Assembly: GCA_934489015.1 (NCBI GenBank)
Contig: CAKSSN010000010.1
Span: 1-64,000 of the forward strand
DNA: 64,000 nt
DNA from: an uncultured Clostridia bacterium
GTDB lineage: Bacteria > Bacillota > Clostridia > UBA1381
Direction of reading: 5' to 3'
Below are positions 18,193 through 27,867 of the stretch, in pieces. Positions within the stretch are counted from its first letter, which is position 1. Each line of letters opens with the position of its first letter. The position numbers were made by a program, and so were the translations under genes. Under the pieces are notes generated by a model. The model made no database searches, was not told the origin of the DNA, and was given only the letters and a program-made list of their open reading frames with translations.

Positions 18193-19600
18193 CAAGATAA
18201 TTTATTTTAATCTGTAGGGATGTGGCTCTGCTCCACTCGATGATTTAACGCTTACGACCGTTTGTCATTTTTGCAATATTCTTTGCTTGCTCTGCCCGAT
18301 GTTTAACATTTGCGAGCGTTTTTTTTTTTTTTTGCAATATTCTTTATTTGTTCCGTAGGGGCGGATAATATCCGCTCGATTTCTTGCAATTATTTTTTTG
18401 TTATTTCTCGTCATTTACAGGTGTTCTTTTGTAAGCAAAAGAACCAAAACTTCCGGGAGCCTAAGTATCTCCCGGACCCTGAACCGCTTGGGGCACGCCC
18501 CAAGACCCCATGCAAGCAATAATTTTCAGTTTTGCATAATTTATCGCAAGCAAACGCGGCAAGAGTTATTTATATTCTGAATATAATGCGTTTGGCATTT
18601 ATCGCAGCGATGCATACGCCGCTGCTACTTTTTGAGCTGTGTTTACAAATTTCAATGAAATTCAAAAAAAATTGCAGGTAAAAAACGAGAGTAGCAAATA
18701 AAAGATATTAAAAAAATGGCAAACAGTCGCAAGAGTTAGAACAAAGAATGAAACAAAGAATGTCAAACGCTCACAAGCATAAAACCGGGCGGAGCAAAGC
18801 CCCGCCCCTACGGAGCGAACAAAGAATATTGAAAAAATGGCAAACAGTCGCAAGAGTTAGAACAAAGAATGTTAAACGCCCGCAAGCATAAAATCGTGCG
18901 GAGCAGAGCTCCGCCCCTACGGAGCGAACAAAGAATATTGAAAAAATGGCAAACAATCGCAAGAGTTAGAACAAAGAATGTTAAACGCCCGCAAGCATAA
19001 AATCGTGCGGAGCAGAGCTCCGCCCCTACGGAGCGAAATAAAACAATTGCGTACAACCAAAAATCTGCAAGCATTTGAATTGGAAATCAAAAAGTAGCAG
19101 CGGCTTTACGCATCGCTGCGGTAAATTCCGAGCGTACCGCATTCAGAATAAAAAATCACCCTTGCCGCGTTTGCTTGCGATAAATTATGCAAAACTGAAA
19201 ATTATTGCTTGCATGGGGTCTTGGGGCGTGCCCCAAGCGGTTCAGGGTCCGGGAGATACTTAGGCTCCCGGAAGTTTTGGTTCTTTTGCTTACAAAAGAA
19301 CACCTGTAAATGACGAGAAATAACAAACAGATAAATAAAAATAAATTCGCAAGCGTTAAAGCGGGCGGAGCAAAGCCCCGCCCCTACGAAGCAAGCAAAG
19401 AATATTGCAAAAATAGAAAACGTTCGCAATCGTTAAAGCAGGCGGAGCAGAGCCCCGCCCCTACGGAGCGAAACAAACAGTTGCAAATAAATAAAAAGTT
19501 AAATCGGGTGGAGTGAACAAAGACTATTAGTCTAAATACAAACAGTCGCAAGAGTCAGAACAAAGAATTATTCACAATTTATTTACTCATTCAAAAGCCG
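18193..19600. repeat. Repeat-filled intergenic region with opposed 210-bp elements
   Basis: No gene is supported. Palindromic units lie at 18210-18380. A 210-bp element on the plus strand is at 18420-18627 and one on the minus strand at 19094-19304, forming a large inverted pair. Between them, about 18770-19040, is a 109-bp tandem array of three units anchored on GCGAACAAAGAATATTG (18815, 18924). Further GCGGGCGGAGCAAAGCCCCGCCC-type units run to 19500. Confidence 0.75.
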
Positions 19601-19614
19601 CGTTTTAAAACATA

Positions 19615-19643
19615 TTGACAATTTTTAAATACTGTGATATAAT
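19615..19643 (+). promoter_or_regulatory. Consensus promoter of ymdB
   Basis: TTGACA (19615-19620), 17 bases, then TATAAT (19638-19643): a perfect vegetative promoter 40 bases before the gene start. Confidence 0.85.
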
Positions 19644-19682
19644 ATATTAGAATGGAATAATAGGCAGCTTTGGAGGTTGTTA

Positions 19683-20456
19683 ATGAAGGTCTTATGTATA
19701 GGAGATGTTGTCGGAGAATGCGGAAGAAGCAGACTTGCGGCAGAGCTTGACAAAATAAAGCGTGAAAACGATATTTCGCTGACAATTATAAACGGAGAAA
19801 ACCTTGCGCACGGACGCGGAATTTCGCGCAAAACATATGATGAAATGACGGAGGCCGGAGTTGACGGCTTCACGCTCGGAAATCATACATGGGATAACAA
19901 GGACGCATCCGCGCTGCTTAAATACGCGAAAAATGTTATCCGCCCGGCAAATTTCAGCCGCAGCTGTCCGGGTCGCGGAAGTATGCTTCTCACCGCTGCA
20001 AGCGGAGAAAAAGTCGGAGTTATCAGCCTTTCGGGAAGAGTTTTTATGAACCCGTGCGGCTGTCCGTTTGAAGCGGCGGACAGGGAAATTGCGTTTTTGA
20101 AAAAGCAGACGGATATAATTTTTGTAGACATTCACGCGGAGGCAACGAGCGAAAAAATCGCGCTCGGCTGGTACCTTGACTCTAAGGTCAGCGCCGTTTT
20201 CGGAACGCATACCCATGTTCAGACATCGGACGAAACCGTTTTGCCCGGCGGCACGGGATATATAACTGATCTTGGGATGACAGGCCCTGTTTACTCCGTT
20301 CTCGGAATGGAGCGAAAGGCAGTTATCGAAAAATTCATATCCGGAATGCCGCAGCGCTTTTCGCCGGCAGGCGGAGCTTCAATGCTTTGCGGCTGCATTT
20401 TCGATATAGGCGCAGACGGAAAAGCCATTTCGGCGGAGCGCATTTGCATAAAATAA
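19683..20456 (+). CDS. ymdB: YmdB-family metallophosphoesterase
   Basis: This 257-residue member of the TIGR00282/YmdB family is a dinuclear-metal phosphoesterase; in Bacillus subtilis YmdB hydrolyses 2',3'-cyclic nucleotides and affects the choice between motility and biofilm. Metal-binding motifs visible are GDVVGECGR near residue 6, INGENLAHGRG near 36, LGNHTWDN near 64, VDIHAE near 146 and FGTHTHVQTSD near 173. The ATG at 19683 has GGAGG 6 bases upstream. The gene is probably transcribed alone from the consensus promoter just before it. In many Firmicutes it neighbours rny or spoVS; that linkage is absent here. Confidence 0.92.
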   Translation: MKVLCIGDVVGECGRSRLAAELDKIKRENDISLTIINGENLAHGRGISRKTYDEMTEAGVDGFTLGNHTWDNKDASALLKYAKNVIRPANFSRSCPGRGSMLLTAASGEKVGVISLSGRVFMNPCGCPFEAADREIAFLKKQTDIIFVDIHAEATSEKIALGWYLDSKVSAVFGTHTHVQTSDETVLPGGTGYITDLGMTGPVYSVLGMERKAVIEKFISGMPQRFSPAGGASMLCGCIFDIGADGKAISAERICIK

Positions 20457-20563
20457 TTATGCGGCGAAAAAAATTCAATTGGTCATTTCATGCGTTTTGA
20501 CGGTTTTTAAACGCAAAAGATAAAGCATATATGACTAAAATTTGTGAATTTTGAAATATTATA

Positions 20564-20666
20564 TTGTAATTTTAACAAATCTATTATATAATTGAATAGG
20601 CAGCGCGTCTTGCGCTGCCGGCCGATTTTTGAAATCGGTTTTAACTTGAGTGGGAGTTGATTAATA
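20564..20666 (+). promoter_or_regulatory. cysE operon promoter and two-hairpin leader
   Basis: TTGTAA (20564-20569) and TATAAT (20587-20592) are 17 bases apart. The leader begins with GGCAGCGC/GCGCTGCC (about 20599-20620) and then CCGATTT/AAATCGG followed by TTTT (about 20621-20642), a weak terminator. A GGGAG site then precedes the TTG start. The layout could allow premature termination, but no known riboswitch or T-box was recognised. Confidence 0.55.
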
Positions 20667-21329
20667 TTGTCGCTGATATATGACGTGCGTTCTGTACTCG
20701 AACGCGATCCGGCAGCAAGAAATCCTCTTGAGGTTTTTCTTCTTTATCCCGGAATACACGCTGTGCTTTGGCACAGACCGGCGCATTTCTTCTATAAAAT
20801 ACATTTAAAATTTATCGCAAGACTTATTTCACAGGTAACGCGATTTTTTACCGGAATTGAAATTCATCCCGGAGCAACAATCGGCAGAGGACTGCTTATT
20901 GATCACGGCATGGGCGTTGTAATCGGCGAAACCGCCGTAATCGGCGACGACTGTACGATTTATCAGGGCGTAACGCTCGGCGGAACCGGCAAGGAAACCG
21001 GCAAGCGCCACCCGACGCTCGGAAATAACGTTATGGTCGGCAGCGGAGCAAAGGTTTTGGGACCGTTTACTGTTGGGGATAACTCGAAAATTGCCGCAGG
21101 CGCCGTTGTTCTGACGGAGGTGCCGCCCGATTCCACGTGCGTAGGCGTTCCGGCAAGAATAGTAAAGCAGGACGGTAAGCGCGTTCGCTGCGACATGGAT
21201 CAGGTTTGCGTGCCTGACCCGATCTCGCTTCAGCTTTGCACGCTTTCGGTACATATAAGCAATCTTGAAAAGAAAATTTCGGAGCTTAATGAAGAGCTGG
21301 AAAGGAAGAGGTCCGATGAAAATTTATAA
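20667..21329 (+). CDS. cysE: Serine O-acetyltransferase
   Basis: CysE acetylates L-serine with acetyl-CoA, the first step of cysteine synthesis. The protein has an N-terminal helical part (ERDPAARNPLEVFLLYPG near residue 10), then the left-handed beta-helix of hexapeptide repeats, with DHGMGVVIGETAVIGDD and TLGGTGKETG around residues 74-108. At 220 residues it is of normal length for Gram-positive CysE and ends with a short coiled-coil tail. The start is TTG, about 10 bases behind GGGAG. It overlaps cysS by 14 bases and leads an operon cysE-cysS-mrnC that is common in Firmicutes, linking cysteine synthesis to its use in translation. Confidence 0.95.
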   Translation: MSLIYDVRSVLERDPAARNPLEVFLLYPGIHAVLWHRPAHFFYKIHLKFIARLISQVTRFFTGIEIHPGATIGRGLLIDHGMGVVIGETAVIGDDCTIYQGVTLGGTGKETGKRHPTLGNNVMVGSGAKVLGPFTVGDNSKIAAGAVVLTEVPPDSTCVGVPARIVKQDGKRVRCDMDQVCVPDPISLQLCTLSVHISNLEKKISELNEELERKRSDENL

Positions 21330-22722
21330 TACAATGACAAGACAAAAGGAAGAATTTGTTCCTATTAAAGAAAACGAGGTTAAAATGTATTCGTGCGGAC
21401 CTACCGTTTACGATTATTTCCATATCGGCAACGCAAGGCCGTTTATTGTGTTCGACTGTCTGCGCCGCTATTTTGAATATCGCGGATATAACGTTAAGTT
21501 TGTTCAAAATTTTACCGATATTGACGATAAAATGATAAACCGTGCAAACAAAGAGGGAATAACGGTTAAGGAGCTCGGCGAAAGGTTTATCGCGGAATAT
21601 TTTAAGGACGCGCAGTCGCTCGGAATACACAAGGCGAGCGTTCACCCGAAAGCGACGGAAAATATTGAAGCGATAATTGACGTTATAAAGCGCCTTGAGG
21701 AAAAGGGATATGCGTATGCGGTAAACGGAAACGTGTATTTTTCAACAAAGAAGTTTAAGGGCTACGGCAAGCTCTCCGGTCAGCCGATGGAGGAGCTTGA
21801 AGCAGGGGCGAGAATTGATGTAAACGACGAAAAAAGGGACGCAATGGACTTTGCGCTTTGGAAAAATCAAAAGCCCGGCGAGCCGGCTTGGAAAAGCCCG
21901 TGGGGAATGGGCAGACCGGGATGGCACATAGAGTGTTCGGCGATGGTTAATAAGTATCTCGGAGAAACGATTGATATTCACTCCGGCGGTCAGGACCTAA
22001 TTTTTCCGCATCACGAAAACGAAATCGCGCAGAGCGAGGCGGCAAACGGCAAGCCCTTTGCGCATTACTGGATGCATAACGGATATATAAACATAGATAA
22101 CAAAAAAATGAGTAAATCGCTTGGCAATTTCTTCACTGTGCGCGATATTTCGGCAAAATATGACTATGAAGTTATAAGATATTTCATGCTCAGCGCGCAT
22201 TACAGAAACCCGATTAATTTCAGCGACAAGCTCATGGAGCAGGCAAAAGCGTCGGTTGAGAGAATTTATACGTGCATTGATAATCTCGAATTTCTCTTAA
22301 AGTCAAGCGAAAAGCGCGAAGAAAACGATGAGGAAAAGGAATATTCAAAAAAACTTGACAATCTTAAAGATAAATTTATTGAAGCTATGGACGATGATTT
22401 AAATACCGCAGCCGCAATTTCGGTAATATTCGACATTGCATACGCGGCGAACACATCGCTTTCAAACGACGGCAAAAACGCCGAGTCGGTTATCCAAAAA
22501 ACGCTTGGACTTATCCGCGAACTCGGCGGCGTTTTGGGTTTATTTACACGCGAAAAGACGGAAAGCATTGACGAGGAAATAGAAGAGCTTATCAGAAAGC
22601 GTGAGGAAGCGAGAAAGGCGAAGGACTTTAAAACAGCCGATGAGCTGCGCGACAAGCTCAAGGAGATGAACATTGTTTTAAAGGATACTCCGACGGGTGT
22701 AAAATGGACAAGGACAGAATAG
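21316..22722 (+). CDS. cysS: Cysteinyl-tRNA synthetase
   Basis: CysS charges tRNA-Cys. The first zinc ligand and HIGH region are SCGPTVYDYFHIGNARPF near residue 27. Further ligands lie in WHIECSAM near 203 and the HHENE motif near 231, and KKMSKSLGN is near 265. Length is 468 residues, as usual. The ATG at 21316 follows GGAAGAGG; the longer open frame upstream lies inside cysE. It is co-transcribed with cysE (14-base overlap) and mrnC (19-base overlap). Confidence 0.97.
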   Translation: MKIYNTMTRQKEEFVPIKENEVKMYSCGPTVYDYFHIGNARPFIVFDCLRRYFEYRGYNVKFVQNFTDIDDKMINRANKEGITVKELGERFIAEYFKDAQSLGIHKASVHPKATENIEAIIDVIKRLEEKGYAYAVNGNVYFSTKKFKGYGKLSGQPMEELEAGARIDVNDEKRDAMDFALWKNQKPGEPAWKSPWGMGRPGWHIECSAMVNKYLGETIDIHSGGQDLIFPHHENEIAQSEAANGKPFAHYWMHNGYINIDNKKMSKSLGNFFTVRDISAKYDYEVIRYFMLSAHYRNPINFSDKLMEQAKASVERIYTCIDNLEFLLKSSEKREENDEEKEYSKKLDNLKDKFIEAMDDDLNTAAAISVIFDIAYAANTSLSNDGKNAESVIQKTLGLIRELGGVLGLFTREKTESIDEEIEELIRKREEARKAKDFKTADELRDKLKEMNIVLKDTPTGVKWTRTE

Positions 22723-23105
22723 AAAAACCGTCCCTTTTGGCGCCGCTCGTGCTTGCGTATATAGGCGACAGCGTTTACGAGGTTTTTGTGAGGGAAAAGC
22801 TTATTTTGCAGCACAGCGATATGCCGGCATATAAGCTGCACCGCCTTGCGATAAAATACGTGTGCGCCCATGCGCAGTCAAACAGCATTTTGGCAATAGA
22901 GGGCGAGCTTTCCGAAGAGGAAGAGGCGGTTTACAAAAGAGGGAGAAACGCAAAGTCGCCGACCGTTCCGAAAAATGCGGACGTCGGGGAATACAGGCGC
23001 GCAACGGGCTTTGAAGCGCTTGTGGGTTATCTTTACTTAAAGGGCAGCGGCGAGCGCCTTGATGAAATTATGAATAAAGCTTTTCAAACGGCTTTAAACA
23101 AATAA
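22704..23105 (+). CDS. mrnC: Mini-ribonuclease III
   Basis: This 133-residue RNase III-like catalytic domain without a double-stranded RNA-binding domain matures 23S rRNA ends. The signature LVLAYIGDSVYEVFVRE is at residue 14, with the catalytic Asp/Glu in GDSVYE, and YRRATGFEALVGYLYLKG near residue 94 is the second conserved block. Its ATG lies inside the end of cysS, suggesting translational coupling; its own Shine-Dalgarno sequence is weak (GGGTG). The place after cysS is the standard one in Firmicutes. Confidence 0.95.
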   Translation: MDKDRIEKPSLLAPLVLAYIGDSVYEVFVREKLILQHSDMPAYKLHRLAIKYVCAHAQSNSILAIEGELSEEEEAVYKRGRNAKSPTVPKNADVGEYRRATGFEALVGYLYLKGSGERLDEIMNKAFQTALNK

Positions 23106-23121
23106 TGGAGGTATGTTACAA

Positions 23122-23955
23122 ATGGAGGATAAGAAGCTTGCGGTAATCGCAAACAAAATCAGAATTGACGCTTTAACGGCGGTTCATGCGGCAAAATCGG
23201 GACATCCCGGCGGATCGCTTTCAATAGCGGACCTGCTTGCGCTTTTGTATTTTGAGGTTATGAACATTGACCCGAAAAATCCGAAAATGCCGGAGAGGGA
23301 CAGGCTCGTTTTGTCAAAGGGTCACACGGCTCCCGCGCTTTACGGTGCGCTTGCGGAAAGAGGTTTTTTTCCGGTTGAAGATATTCCGACCTTCAGAAAG
23401 TTCGGAAGCTATCTGCAGGGTCACCCCGATATGAAGGGCGTTCCGGGCGTTGATATGTCAACAGGCTCACTCGGTCAGGGCGTGAGCGCAGCGGGCGGAA
23501 TGGCGCTTGCGGCAAAGCTTGACGGCAGCGAAAGACGAGTTTATACAATTCTCGGCGACGGCGAGCTTGAAGAGGGACAGGTTTGGGAGCAGGCTATGTT
23601 TGCAGCTCACTACAAGCTCGATAATATGACGGCTTTCATAGATTTTAACGGTCTTCAGATTGACGGAGATATAACAAAGGTTATGAACCCGACTCCTATT
23701 GATAAAAAGTTTGAGGCTTTCGGCTGGAACGTATGCCTTGCCGACGCGCACGATTTTAAGTCGCTAAGAAGCGCAATCGAAAACGCGAAAGCAACAAAGG
23801 GCAAGCCGACTGCTGTTATTATGAAATCGGTTAAGGGTAAAAATGTTTCCTTTATGGAAAATAATGCCGCATGGCACGGCAGTGCGCCGAACGATGAGCA
23901 GTATGCACAGGCTGTAAGCGAACTCAGTGCGATTATCAAGGATTTGGAGGGCTGA
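23122..23955 (+). CDS. Transketolase, N-terminal subunit
   Basis: This 277-residue thiamin-diphosphate-binding half of a split transketolase belongs to the pentose phosphate pathway. Motifs are KSGHPGGSLSIADLLALLYF near residue 22, SKGHTAPALYGALAERG near 63, and the cofactor-binding GDGELEEGQVWE...DFNGLQIDG between 143 and 178. The ATG at 23122 is chosen because GGAGG lies 9 bases upstream; the ATG at 23113 would be only one base away. It follows mrnC by 16 bases and precedes the C-terminal subunit by 4 bases, so all five genes may be one transcript. The split form is common in Clostridia. Confidence 0.95.
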   Translation: MEDKKLAVIANKIRIDALTAVHAAKSGHPGGSLSIADLLALLYFEVMNIDPKNPKMPERDRLVLSKGHTAPALYGALAERGFFPVEDIPTFRKFGSYLQGHPDMKGVPGVDMSTGSLGQGVSAAGGMALAAKLDGSERRVYTILGDGELEEGQVWEQAMFAAHYKLDNMTAFIDFNGLQIDGDITKVMNPTPIDKKFEAFGWNVCLADAHDFKSLRSAIENAKATKGKPTAVIMKSVKGKNVSFMENNAAWHGSAPNDEQYAQAVSELSAIIKDLEG

Positions 23956-23959
23956 TAAA

Positions 23960-24892
23960 ATGGCAAAAAGAGCAACAAGAGAATCATACGGAGAAGCGCT
24001 TGCGCTTTGCGGCGCTGACGAAAGGGTTGTGGTTTTGGACGCCGACCTTTCAAAATCCACCAAAACGGAAGTATTTAAAAAGAAATATCCCGAAAGATTT
24101 ATAAATGTCGGAATAGCGGAGGGCAACATGATGAGCGTTGCGGCAGGCCTTGCGGCAAGCGGTAAAATTCCGTTCGCTTCATCGTTTGCAATGTTCGCGG
24201 CAGGCAGAGCATTTGAGCAGATAAGAAACTCGATCGGCTATCCGCATCTTAACGTTAAAATCGGCGCAACTCATGCCGGAATATCTGTCGGCGAGGACGG
24301 CGCAACGCACCAGTGCCTTGAAGATATTGCGCTTATGCGCTCAATTCCGGGTATGGTTATAATAAACCCGGCAGACGATATTGAGGCTATGCAGGCGGTT
24401 AAGGCGGCTTGCGACTATGAGGGTCCGGTTTATATGAGATTTGGCAGACTTGCGGTTGAGGATATAAATCCGCCGGAGTATAAGTTTGAAATGGGCAAGG
24501 GTGTTTTGCTCAAAGAGGGAAGCGATGCGACAATCGTTGCAACAGGTCTTATGGTAGGCGAAGCTCTTAAGGCTGCCGCTATGCTCAAAGAGGACGGAAT
24601 TTCTGCAAGAGTAATCAATATTCATACAATAAAGCCGCTCGATGAGGACATAATAGTTAAGGCGGCAAAGGAAACCGGCGCAATCGTTACGGCTGAGGAG
24701 CATTATATAATGGGCGGACTCGGCAGCGCGGTTTGCGAGGCTGTTTGTAAGGCTTGCCCGGTTCCCGTTAAGGTTGTCGGCACCGATAAATTCGGTGCTT
24801 CCGGAAAGCCGGATGTGCTTTTGGAGGCTTACGGACTTACGGCTGAAAATATAGCTAAAAACGTTAAAGAGGTTGTTAAGCTTAAAAAATAA
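23960..24892 (+). CDS. Transketolase, C-terminal subunit
   Basis: This 310-residue protein carries the pyrimidine-binding and C-terminal domains of split transketolase. Visible are DADLSKSTKT near residue 26, FINVGIAEGNMMSVAAGLA near 45, the conserved THAGISVGEDGATHQ near 99 and, in the last domain, EEHYIMGGLGSAV near 240. It needs the upstream subunit for activity and starts at an ATG behind GGAGGG. A similar arrangement could be read as 1-deoxyxylulose-5-phosphate synthase-like, but the split and motif pattern fit transketolase better. Confidence 0.95.
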   Translation: MAKRATRESYGEALALCGADERVVVLDADLSKSTKTEVFKKKYPERFINVGIAEGNMMSVAAGLAASGKIPFASSFAMFAAGRAFEQIRNSIGYPHLNVKIGATHAGISVGEDGATHQCLEDIALMRSIPGMVIINPADDIEAMQAVKAACDYEGPVYMRFGRLAVEDINPPEYKFEMGKGVLLKEGSDATIVATGLMVGEALKAAAMLKEDGISARVINIHTIKPLDEDIIVKAAKETGAIVTAEEHYIMGGLGSAVCEAVCKACPVPVKVVGTDKFGASGKPDVLLEAYGLTAENIAKNVKEVVKLKK

Positions 24893-26738
24893 GCGAATGT
24901 AGAGCGGATTTTGGGTGCTTTGGAACAAATTTATATTGGATTTAGCGTTGTAGGGGCTGAATTCTTGGGTAGGCGCTGCCTTTAGCTTTGTATGGCTGAA
25001 TTTTGCAATATTCTTTGTTTGCTCCGCCCGGTTAAACACATACAAATGTTTGTTGTTTTTGCAACATACTTTGTTTGCTCTGTAGGGGCGTGGGCTCTGC
25101 TCCGCCCGGTTAAACACTTGCGAATGTTTGTTGCTTTTGCAATATTATTTGTTTGCTCCGTAGGGGCGGATATTATCCGCCAGAATTAACACTTGCAAAT
25201 TATTTTTGTTTTGCTTTTTGTTAATTCACGGCATTTAAAGGTTATGGGTGATTGTTGATTTACGGCATTTAAAGGTTATGGGTATTTTGTTAATTCACGG
25301 CGTTTAAAGGTGTTCTTTTGTGCGACAAAAGAACCAAAACCGCCGGGAGTCCGGTACCTCCCGGACCCTGAACCGCTTGGGGCAAGCCCCAAGACCCCAT
25401 GAAAACAAAGATTTTCGCTTTTGCAAAATTTTTCACAGGCTAACGCGGCAAGGGTGAATTAAATTCTGATTGTAATATAATCGGAATTTACCGCAGCGAT
25501 GCATAAAGCCGCTGCTACATTTAGGTTTGCATTTTACGGCTTTCGGCGAAATTTGCAAATACTGAATAAATTTATTTGCCTCGTAGGGGCGTGGGCTTTG
25601 CTCCGCCCGGTTAAACATTTGCGAGCGTTTGGTATTGTTACAATATTCTTTATTTGCTCCGTAGGGGCGGATATTATCCGCCAGAATTAACACTTGCAAA
25701 TTATTTTTGTTTTGCTTTTTGTTGATTTACGGCATTTAAAGGTTATGGGTGATTGTTGATTTACGGCATTTGAAGGTTATGGGTATTTTGTTAATTCACG
25801 GCGTTTAAAGGTGTTCTTTTGTGCGACAAAAGAACCAAAACCGCCGGGAGTCCGGTACCTCCCGGACCCTGAACCGCTTGGGGCAAGCCCCAAGACCCCA
25901 TGAAAACAAAGATTTTCGCTTTTGCAAAATTTTTCACAGGCTAACGCGGCAAGGGTGAATTAAATTCTGATTGTAATATAATCGGAATTTACCGCAGCGA
26001 TGCATAAAGCCGCTGCTACATTTAGGTTTGCATTTTACGGCTTTCGGCGAAATTTGCAAATACTGAATAAATTTATTTGCCTCGTAGGGGCGCGGGCTCT
26101 GCTCCGCCTGAATGAACATGTGCGAACGTTTGTTGCTTTTGCAACATACTTTGTTTGCTCCATAGTGGTGGATAATATCCGCCCGAAAGAGAAATTTGCG
26201 TATGTATTGCCTTTAGCTCCGTATGGACAGGCTTTGACTACCCGATTTAACTTCATCCCTCAGTCAGCTACGCTGACAGCTCCCTTCAAAAGGAGCCTTT
26301 TGCTTGGGTGAGTGCGTTGGGTGAATGAAAAATTACTTCGAAAGAGTGACTTTAGGTTTAACACTTGCGAGCATTTGGCATTTTGCAATATTCTTTGTTT
26401 GCTCCGTAGGAGCGGATATTATCCGCCCGATTTAACGCTTGCGAATTTCTTAGTTGTTTTATGAAAATTTAGGGGTGCAAAAGCCTCCATCCTTGAGGGA
26501 GGGGGACCGCTTTAGCGGTGGAAGGAGTAAAAATACAGTATTGCAATTATCTTGAAATTAGCTAAAAGCCACTTCTTTTAACTTCATCCCTCAGTCAGCT
26601 ATGCTGACAGCTCCCTTCAAAAGGAGCCTTTTACTTGGGTGAGTGCATATTTGCCCGAAACAATGCAACTAACATACCTAAAAACATACTTAAAAATCAC
26701 GGCAAAAAAAAATGCTGCTTGAAAAGGTGAAATAATTT
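24893..26738. repeat. Repeat-filled intergenic region, 1.85 kb
   Basis: No gene is supported. Palindromic units lie at 25000-25180, followed by a 501-bp tandem duplication (separate entry) containing two 210-bp elements, then CTCAGTCAGC two-hairpin repeats near 26253-26300 and 26582-26630 and a CCTCCATC...GGAAGGAG repeat near 26484-26530. The gene for a lipoprotein begins at the right end behind AAAGGTG. Confidence 0.75.
25110..26110. repeat. 501-bp tandem duplication
   Basis: The anchor CAGAATTAACACTTGC occurs at 25181 and 25682, 501 bp apart, and sequence around both is nearly identical over about 450 bp. The unit holds three short GGCATTTAAAGGTTATGGG-like direct repeats, a complete 210-bp element (25309-25518 and 25810-26019) and a palindromic unit. 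High identity suggests a recent event. Confidence 0.85.
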
Positions 26739-27251
26739 ATGAAAAAAATTATACTTGTTTTATTAATGCTTTTTGCCGCGCTGCTTAGCGGCTGCAAAGA
26801 AAAAGCTGAAATTCCGGCAGCGATGCCGACAGATTTGCTCTCGGCCGACGAGGTTAAAAGCGCGGTCGGCGACGAAAACAACTATACGCTTGACGGCGGA
26901 GCAATCATAGACATGGGCGGCGGCACATACAAGGCCGTTTATCTGACCGACCCTATCGGCGCAGGCGACAGCGTGACTATCGAGCTTACGCAGCCACAGG
27001 AGAATGTGTCGGTTAAGGATAAATACCAAAAAAACTATGATGCAAGAACGCAAAAGAAAAAAGTTCAGGGACTTGGCGAGAGCGCGTATGTTGCTTTCCC
27101 GTCCGTCCACATAATCGAAAAGGGCTATCTTATAGATATTTCCGCCGGATCGGGAGATACCGAAAAGCAGCTTGAGCTGCTCGTTCGGCTCGGCAAAACG
27201 GCTTGTGAAAAGCTTGATTTGTACCTGAGCAGCGGCGAAAATCAGAATTAA
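26739..27251 (+). CDS. Predicted lipoprotein of unknown function
   Basis: This 170-residue protein has a lipoprotein signal: Lys-Lys, a hydrophobic core and the lipobox LLSGC with the lipidated Cys at residue 19. The mature part is small and soluble, with alternating strands (GGAIIDMGGGTYKAVYL near 52) and a helical end, and it resembles small extracellular domains found in clostridial lipoproteins, though no family is certain. It would sit on the outer face of the membrane. It is preceded by repeats and followed 177 bases later by the HIT gene, so it may be monocistronic. Confidence 0.75.
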   Translation: MKKIILVLLMLFAALLSGCKEKAEIPAAMPTDLLSADEVKSAVGDENNYTLDGGAIIDMGGGTYKAVYLTDPIGAGDSVTIELTQPQENVSVKDKYQKNYDARTQKKKVQGLGESAYVAFPSVHIIEKGYLIDISAGSGDTEKQLELLVRLGKTACEKLDLYLSSGENQN

Positions 27252-27428
27252 ATAACGGCACCATCTTACGATGCGAGCGGAGCGGGGAAAAAGCGAAGCT
27301 CATTGCCGCCTTATAAGATAAAGCAAAAAAACTGAAATTCAGCAAACGCAAAACGCGCGGGCTTACTATGCAAAAAAGCATTTAATCCGTGCATAAAAAA
27401 ACGCCTTACGGCAGAATGGAGATTATTT

Positions 27429-27773
27429 ATGAGCGACTGTTTATTTTGTAAAATCATAAACGGAGAAATTCCGTCTGAAAAGGTTTTTGAAAACGATATG
27501 GTTTACGCGTTTCGCGACATTGAGCCGCAGGCGCCGGAGCATATTGTAATCGTTCCGAAGAAGCATATTACGTGTGCAAACGACATCAGCAGCGAAAACA
27601 GCGAATATGTCGGTGCAATATTTGAGGCTGCCGCAAAAATCGCAAAGCAGCTCGGCATTTCCGAGCGCGGTTACCGCATTGTAAACAATTGCGGTGAGGA
27701 TGGCGGACAAACTGTTATGCACCTTCATTTTCACCTCATGGGCGGCAGACAGTTCGGCTGGCCGGCAGGCTGA
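27429..27773 (+). CDS. HIT-family nucleotide hydrolase (HINT type)
   Basis: This 114-residue protein of the histidine-triad superfamily typically hydrolyses purine nucleoside phosphoramidates. The N-terminal CLFCKIINGEIPSEKVFE is the usual HINT start, with a Cys pair, and the catalytic triad is HLHFHLMGG near residue 98. Length is standard. The ATG follows GGAG at good spacing. No operon partner is evident. Confidence 0.93.
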   Translation: MSDCLFCKIINGEIPSEKVFENDMVYAFRDIEPQAPEHIVIVPKKHITCANDISSENSEYVGAIFEAAAKIAKQLGISERGYRIVNNCGEDGGQTVMHLHFHLMGGRQFGWPAG

Positions 27774-27867
27774 TCGGAAAAAAGTACAGCATTTCGGGCT
27801 TATGTAAATCGTCGCGCTATAGCATTTTGCATTTGTCCGGTAAATTTATCTGTATCGGAGGATAAGT

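Noticed and set aside
18770..19040. Regular direct repeats that might be a CRISPR array
   Set aside because: The units are 109 bp and similar along their whole length, with no unique spacers and no cas genes.
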